Part shown: positions 15,960 through 19,177 of the stretch, piece by piece
Layout: each line of letters starts with the position of its first letter
Numbering within the stretch: position 1 is the first letter of the stretch
From: Holophagales bacterium UBA5704
Lineage (GTDB): Bacteria > Acidobacteriota > Thermoanaerobaculia > Multivoradales > UBA5704
Direction: 5' to 3'
Length of the DNA stretch: 19,177 nt
Assembly (NCBI GenBank): GCA_002420005.1
Contig: DIHE01000147.1
Location: 197,433 to 216,609, forward strand
Translations under genes and position numbers: made by a program
Notes under the pieces: model-generated
What the model was told of the DNA's origin: nothing
The model's input: the letters and a program-made list of their open reading frames with translations, nothing else
Databases searched by the model: none

Positions 15960-17453
15960 CTAGGCGCCGTTCTGCCGCAGACGCCATCCCCTGAGAGCCG
16001 GAACGAGGGACAGGAAGGCCATGTAGGAGAAACCGTAGACGAACAAGCCGAGGAACGGGAGCGACGGCCACATCCCCAGCGCGAGGGCGTAGACCGTGCA
16101 GGCGATGAAATAGAGGGCGAAGGCCACCTCGATCGGGAAGGCCAGGTTGCGCCCGGAGCGATAGCGCTTGCCGACCCAGTCTTCCCCCATGCGCTCGATC
16201 TTGTACTTGGGGGTGCGGTGGAACGTGCCGCCCATGCGGGTGCAGCCGGAGAGGACCGCGAGGGCGTTGTTGACCGACAAGCCGAGCCCGAGGCCCATCA
16301 ACGTCGGGAGATAGCGCAGCTGCTTCCTCCAGTCGAGCCCGCCCGCCGACTGGCTCACCAGATAGAAGACCAGGACCGACACGGTCGCCCCGAAGAACAG
16401 GGGAACGTCCAGGGCGAGCACGCGCCAAAGCGTCGCCGTGTCCTTCTGGATCAGCATCGCCGGGAACACGAGCACCGCCAGGAGGACCATCAGCGTGTAG
16501 GTGAAATTGTTGGTCAGTTGGATCAGCGCTTCCAGCTTGACCCGCCAGGGGAGCCGGGCGCGGAGCACCCGCCCGAGCAGCTTGCGGCCGGTCTGCACCG
16601 AGCCTTTGGCCCAGCGGTATTGCTGGTTCTTGAAGCCGTTGACGTCCACCGGCAGCTCGGAGGGGACCGTCAGGTCCGGCAGGTACAGGAAGCGCCAGCC
16701 GCGCAGCTGGGCGCGGAAGGAGAGATCGAGGTCCTCGGTCAGCGTGTCGTGGGTCCAGCCGCCCGCGTCGTCGATCGCGGCGCGGCGCCAGATCCCCGCC
16801 GTGCCGTTGAAGTTGAAGAAACAGCCGCTGCGGTGGCGCGCCGCGTGCTCCACCAGGAAATGGCCGTCGAGCAGGATCGCCTGGACATGGGTGAGGAGCG
16901 AATAGGAGCGGTTGATGTGCGACCAGCGCCCCTGCACCAGGGCGAGGCCGGGATCGGCGAACCAGGGGACCGAGCGGCGCAGGAAGTCGGGGTCCGGCAC
17001 GAAATCGGCGTCGAAGATCGCCACCAGGCTGCCACGCGCGACGGCGAGCCCCGCCGCCAGGGCACCGGCCTTGAAACCGGTGCGGTCGGCGCGGCGCAGG
17101 TGGACGATGTCGATGCCGCGGGCACGCGCGGCGGCGACCACCTGCGCGACGGCCTCGGCCGTCTCGTCGGTCGAGTCGTCGAGAACCTGGATCTCCAGCC
17201 GGTCGCGCGGATAGTCCAGGGCACAGACCGCCGCGATGAGCCGCGGCGCCACGTAGACCTCGTTGTAGAGTGGGAGCTGCACGGTGACCATCGGCCATTC
17301 CTGCGGTGCAGGAGGGGGCTCCGGGTGCCGGTGCCGGGTGTGGCGGTACCACAAAACCAGATAGAAGCGGTGCAGCCCGAAGCAGGCGAGCACCCCCAGA
17401 ACGAGGTAATAGAGTGCCAGCAGAGCCGGCGCCCCCGAAAAGTCCATGGTCAT
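15960..17453 (-). CDS. Membrane glycosyltransferase family 2 (CESA/CSLA-like)
   Basis: 497-residue processive-type GT2. There is one N-terminal membrane helix (about 8-35), then the catalytic domain with VQLPLYNE (58-65), LDDSTD (91-96), the metal-binding FDADF (147-151), the catalytic-base region LTEDLDLS (238-245) and QQYRW (277-281), then several C-terminal membrane helices. The D, DxD, TED and QxxRW set is that of cellulose synthase-like and glucomannan synthase-like enzymes, and the overall length resembles bacterial CSLA-type proteins. It probably makes or extends a beta-linked exopolysaccharide; no PilZ domain is present. The start is MTM at 17453 or the ATG at 17447; neither has a Shine-Dalgarno. 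Its 5' end overlaps the divergent GT-C gene's probable start. Confidence 0.9.
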   Translation of the reverse strand: MTMDFSGAPALLALYYLVLGVLACFGLHRFYLVLWYRHTRHRHPEPPPAPQEWPMVTVQLPLYNEVYVAPRLIAAVCALDYPRDRLEIQVLDDSTDETAEAVAQVVAAARARGIDIVHLRRADRTGFKAGALAAGLAVARGSLVAIFDADFVPDPDFLRRSVPWFADPGLALVQGRWSHINRSYSLLTHVQAILLDGHFLVEHAARHRSGCFFNFNGTAGIWRRAAIDDAGGWTHDTLTEDLDLSFRAQLRGWRFLYLPDLTVPSELPVDVNGFKNQQYRWAKGSVQTGRKLLGRVLRARLPWRVKLEALIQLTNNFTYTLMVLLAVLVFPAMLIQKDTATLWRVLALDVPLFFGATVSVLVFYLVSQSAGGLDWRKQLRYLPTLMGLGLGLSVNNALAVLSGCTRMGGTFHRTPKYKIERMGEDWVGKRYRSGRNLAFPIEVAFALYFIACTVYALALGMWPSLPFLGLFVYGFSYMAFLSLVPALRGWRLRQNGA

Positions 17454-18862
17454 GGTGTGCGACGCGAGCCGGCGGGGGCGAAAGGCGCCGCCAGGCGCTC
17501 CTCGCGCTTCCCCTGGTGGTGGCCCAGCTCGGCCTGCTTCTGGTCTTCCATCTGGCGGCTCATCCGGTCCTCACCCTCGGTCTCCTGGCGGCGGCGTCCC
17601 TCGCCCTGGCCTTCGCCGCCCGGCGGCTCGAGACGGCCGTCCACCCGCAGGCCGCCGTACTGGGGGTCGCCCTCCTGCTGCGCCTGCTGGCGCTGCCGCT
17701 GCCGGCGACGCTGTCCGACGACACATTGCGCTATCTCTGGGACGGCAAGGTGGCCCGATCCGGGTTCAATCCGTATGCCCACGCACCGGAGGCTCCCGAG
17801 CTCGCTCCCCTGCGCGACGAGGCCTGGCGGCGGATGCCCCACCGGGACGTTCCCACGGTGTACCCGCCGCTCGCGATCACGGCGTTCAGTATAGCCACGT
17901 TGCTCCCCTTTCCGCTCCTGGGATGGAAGATCCTGGCGGCCGGCGCCGACCTCGCGGCCTGCCTCCTCCTTCTGCGGCTGGCCGGGCGGTGCGGGCTGCC
18001 CCCGGGACGTGCCGCCTGGTATGCCTGGAATCCGCTGGTCGTCCTCGAGGTGGCCGGCATGGGGCACGTCGACGCCCTGGGGGTGGCGGCGACGGTCGGC
18101 GCGGTCTGCTTTCTGACCCGGCGCCCGGAGGACGGCCGGACCTCTCCGGCCCGGGGAGCGCTGTGCGCCGCGGCCGGCGTGCTCGCCAAGCTGGCCCCGC
18201 TGGCCCTCCTCCCCATGTGGAGCCGGCAGAGCGGACGCCCGCTGCGCTTCGCCGGTATCTCCGTGGGCCTGGTGGCCGTCGCCTGCCTGCCGGTGGCGGC
18301 CGTCACCGGCGGCGTTCCCCCGGGCCTCCTGCGCTATGGCGTCTCCTGGGAGTTCAACGGCCCGCTCTACGAGCCGCTCTGGCGCCTCCTCGAAAGAGCC
18401 GGTGCCGCCCCGTTCCTGCACGGAGCCCTCGGCCGGATCGAGGCGCTCACCGGCATCTGGCAGGGGCTCGACTTCCTCTATGCCGGTCTGTATCCGCGCT
18501 TCCTCGCCAAGGCGATCCTCGGCCTGGGCATGCTCGCGGCGGTCGCCCTGTCGATCCGCGAGACCGACCCGGTCGCGGGCACCGGCCGGCTGCTCGGCCG
18601 GCTGCTGCTCCTGTCGGCCACCGTCTATCCCTGGTACCTCCTCTGGGTGCTCCCCTGGGCGGCCCTGCAACGCCGGTTCTCCTGGCTCCTGCTGAGCGCC
18701 CTTCTGCCCTTGTGCTACCTCCCGGCGATCGCCGGAATCCCTCTCCAGCCCTGGGTCTTCCTGCTGATCTGGGGACCGTTCTGGGCGGCCGAGGCGTGGC
18801 AGCGATCCGGCGGCGCCACGCGCCGAGGACCCGGGGTATTGCCAAGAGGCTATGGACTGTGA
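17414..18862 (+). CDS. GT-C fold membrane glycosyltransferase (GT87/DUF2029-like)
   Basis: About 482 residues of polytopic membrane protein. After the first helix (ALLALPLVVAQLGLLLVFHL) comes the GT-C first-loop motif LSDDTLRYLWDGKVARSGFN (17711-17770) and then HRDVPTVYPPLA. The SDD acid pair followed by YLWDG and NPY is typical of bacterial polyprenyl-phosphate-sugar-dependent mannosyl- or glycosyltransferases. AWNPLVVLEVAGMGHVDALG and LAKLAPLALLP are further family marks. The substrate is unknown. Start is uncertain: GTG at 17414 has AGGT seven bases upstream and keeps the positive RRR before helix 1; ATG at 17306 would lie well within the divergent GT2 gene; GTG at 17516 would cut into helix 1. 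It overlaps the GT2 5' end by 34-40 bases. Confidence 0.82.
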   Translation: MPAEPAPPKSPWSWCATRAGGGERRRQALLALPLVVAQLGLLLVFHLAAHPVLTLGLLAAASLALAFAARRLETAVHPQAAVLGVALLLRLLALPLPATLSDDTLRYLWDGKVARSGFNPYAHAPEAPELAPLRDEAWRRMPHRDVPTVYPPLAITAFSIATLLPFPLLGWKILAAGADLAACLLLLRLAGRCGLPPGRAAWYAWNPLVVLEVAGMGHVDALGVAATVGAVCFLTRRPEDGRTSPARGALCAAAGVLAKLAPLALLPMWSRQSGRPLRFAGISVGLVAVACLPVAAVTGGVPPGLLRYGVSWEFNGPLYEPLWRLLERAGAAPFLHGALGRIEALTGIWQGLDFLYAGLYPRFLAKAILGLGMLAAVALSIRETDPVAGTGRLLGRLLLLSATVYPWYLLWVLPWAALQRRFSWLLLSALLPLCYLPAIAGIPLQPWVFLLIWGPFWAAEAWQRSGGATRRGPGVLPRGYGL

Positions 18863-18869
18863 TTATGCT
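18839..18869 (+). promoter_or_regulatory. Possible promoter of the last secreted-protein gene
   Basis: TTGCCA (18839-18844) and TATGCT (18864-18869) with a 19-base spacer lie at the end of the GT-C gene, about 90 bases before the GTG at 18957. The -35 and part of the spacer are inside the GT-C coding region. The spacing is longer than optimal. If real, the mRNA would carry a leader of about 80 bases. Confidence 0.3.
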
Positions 18870-18882
18870 ACCGCACCAAATC

Positions 18883-18898
18883 CGCCCTTCCGAGGGCG
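18883..18898 (+). terminator. CGCCCT-TCCG-AGGGCG hairpin between GT-C gene and last gene
   Basis: Perfect 6-bp stem (18883-18888 with 18893-18898) and a TCCG tetraloop, 20 bases after the GT-C stop codon. No T-tract follows, so if it ends GT-C transcripts it does so poorly. It could equally be a hairpin in the leader of the gene at 18957. Confidence 0.35.
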
Positions 18899-18911
18899 AA
18901 TCCAATCGACC

Positions 18912-18939
18912 CTCCAGCACAGGCTTGGTGCCCCTGGAG
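18912..18939 (+). promoter_or_regulatory. Leader stem-loop with potential anti-Shine-Dalgarno
   Basis: CTCCAG (18912-18917) pairs with CTGGAG (18934-18939), extended inside by CAC with GTG and a three-base bulge. The upstream arm also contains CCTCC (18911-18915), complementary to GGAGG of the ribosome binding site at 18943-18949. The leader could therefore switch between two pairings. No known riboswitch is recognised. Confidence 0.35.
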
Positions 18940-18956
18940 AACGAGGAGGTAGTCTC

Positions 18957-19177
18957 GTGAGCAAGAAACTCTGTGTGGCCCTCGGCTTGCTGTGCCTGCT
19001 GGGCCTGACCGGCCCGGCCTCCGCAGTGATCGGAACGGTCGACGACGTCCCCGCCGCCACCCTGCTGCTGCCGTATTTCGAGGTCGACCTCGACAGCGCG
19101 GACGGCGTCAACACCCTGTTCTCGATCAACAACGCCTCGGCGACCGCCATCCTGGCCCACGTCACGGTGTGGAGCAC
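18957..19177 (+). CDS. Exported protein of the DDVPAATLLLPYFEV family, 3' truncated by the window
   Basis: A GTG start at 18957 with a strong GAGGAGG (18943-18949) seven bases upstream opens a frame that stays open to the window end (73 codons). It encodes a signal peptide (KK, then a leucine-rich core, cut after PASA) followed by VIGTVDDVPAATLLLPYFEV and TLFSINNASATAILAHVTVWS. I recall this mature N terminus from exported proteins of unknown function in Acidobacteriota. The region after the signal looks like a beta-sandwich with an immunoglobulin-like start, but no function can be named. The start was fixed by the ribosome binding site, since no ATG precedes the signal peptide in this frame nearby. 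The long in-frame-shifted continuation of the GT-C region is a shadow. Confidence 0.8.
   Translation, partial: MSKKLCVALGLLCLLGLTGPASAVIGTVDDVPAATLLLPYFEVDLDSADGVNTLFSINNASATAILAHVTVWS

Noticed and set aside
15582..17894. 770-codon plus-strand open frame antisense to the GNAT and GT2 genes
   Set aside because: Gln/Arg/Glu-rich shadow; true motifs (DxD, TED, QxxRW, acetyl-CoA loop) are on the minus strand.
17446..18960. Frame-shifted plus-strand and antisense open frames over the GT-C gene
   Set aside because: They lack membrane segments and family motifs, whereas the chosen frame has clear GT-C features.

Overview
This is a high-GC chromosomal window (third codon positions almost always G or C) from what looks like a free-living Gram-negative bacterium. 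I infer Acidobacteriota, perhaps the Thermoanaerobaculia lineage. The reasons are two secreted protein types I associate with that phylum: a beta-propeller protein with a PCRLFDTR / CGIPATAKAL C-terminal domain, and the DDVPAATLLLPYFEV exported protein at the right edge. This is a judgement from memory, not a database result. I see no phage, IS, CRISPR, tRNA or rRNA.

Layout. (1) At 126-347 on the minus strand is a small CDGSH iron-sulfur protein. It is divergent from a three-gene plus-strand operon (411-3469) for a flippase-like LPG-synthase-type membrane protein, a class V aminotransferase-fold PLP enzyme and a Tat-type metallophosphoesterase. (2) At 3485-6922 on the minus strand is a secreted protein of about 1145 residues with 16 beta-propeller-like blades. 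It is divergent from a pirin gene at 7033-7932 on the plus strand. (3) At 8200-14467 on the minus strand is a complete SUF iron-sulfur cluster operon in the order sufR-sufB-sufC-sufD-sufS-sufU-sufT, headed by an IscR-like Rrf2 regulator. A palindrome touching the -10 box of sufR is a candidate operator. (4) At 14622-15383 on the plus strand is a secreted protein whose N-terminal half resembles g-type lysozyme inhibitors (PliG). (5) At 15393-17453 on the minus strand is a two-gene unit: a CESA-like family 2 glycosyltransferase followed by a GNAT acetyltransferase. Divergent from it, with overlapping 5' ends, is a GT-C/DUF2029-type membrane glycosyltransferase (about 17414-18862). (6) At 18957 on the plus strand, running off the window, is a GTG-started exported protein with a structured leader. 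It is easily missed because of the GTG start.

How the genes work together. The SUF operon is the one clear pathway. SufS takes sulfur from cysteine, SufU relays it, SufBCD is the ATP-driven scaffold, SufT helps maturation, and the Rrf2 protein probably senses cluster status and represses its own operon. The CDGSH protein also carries an Fe-S cluster but lies in a separate unit. Most other genes concern the envelope (flippase-like protein, exported phosphoesterase, two glycosyltransferases, three secreted proteins).

Recurrent architecture. Three genes (starts 411, 6922 and 14467) have a -10-like hexamer only 6-12 bases before the ATG and little or no Shine-Dalgarno. This suggests leaderless or near-leaderless transcripts alongside genes with strong AGGAGG sites. 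I found no convincingly novel multi-gene system. The best leads are the sufR operator with leaderless start, the 16-blade secreted protein, and the leader of the last gene.
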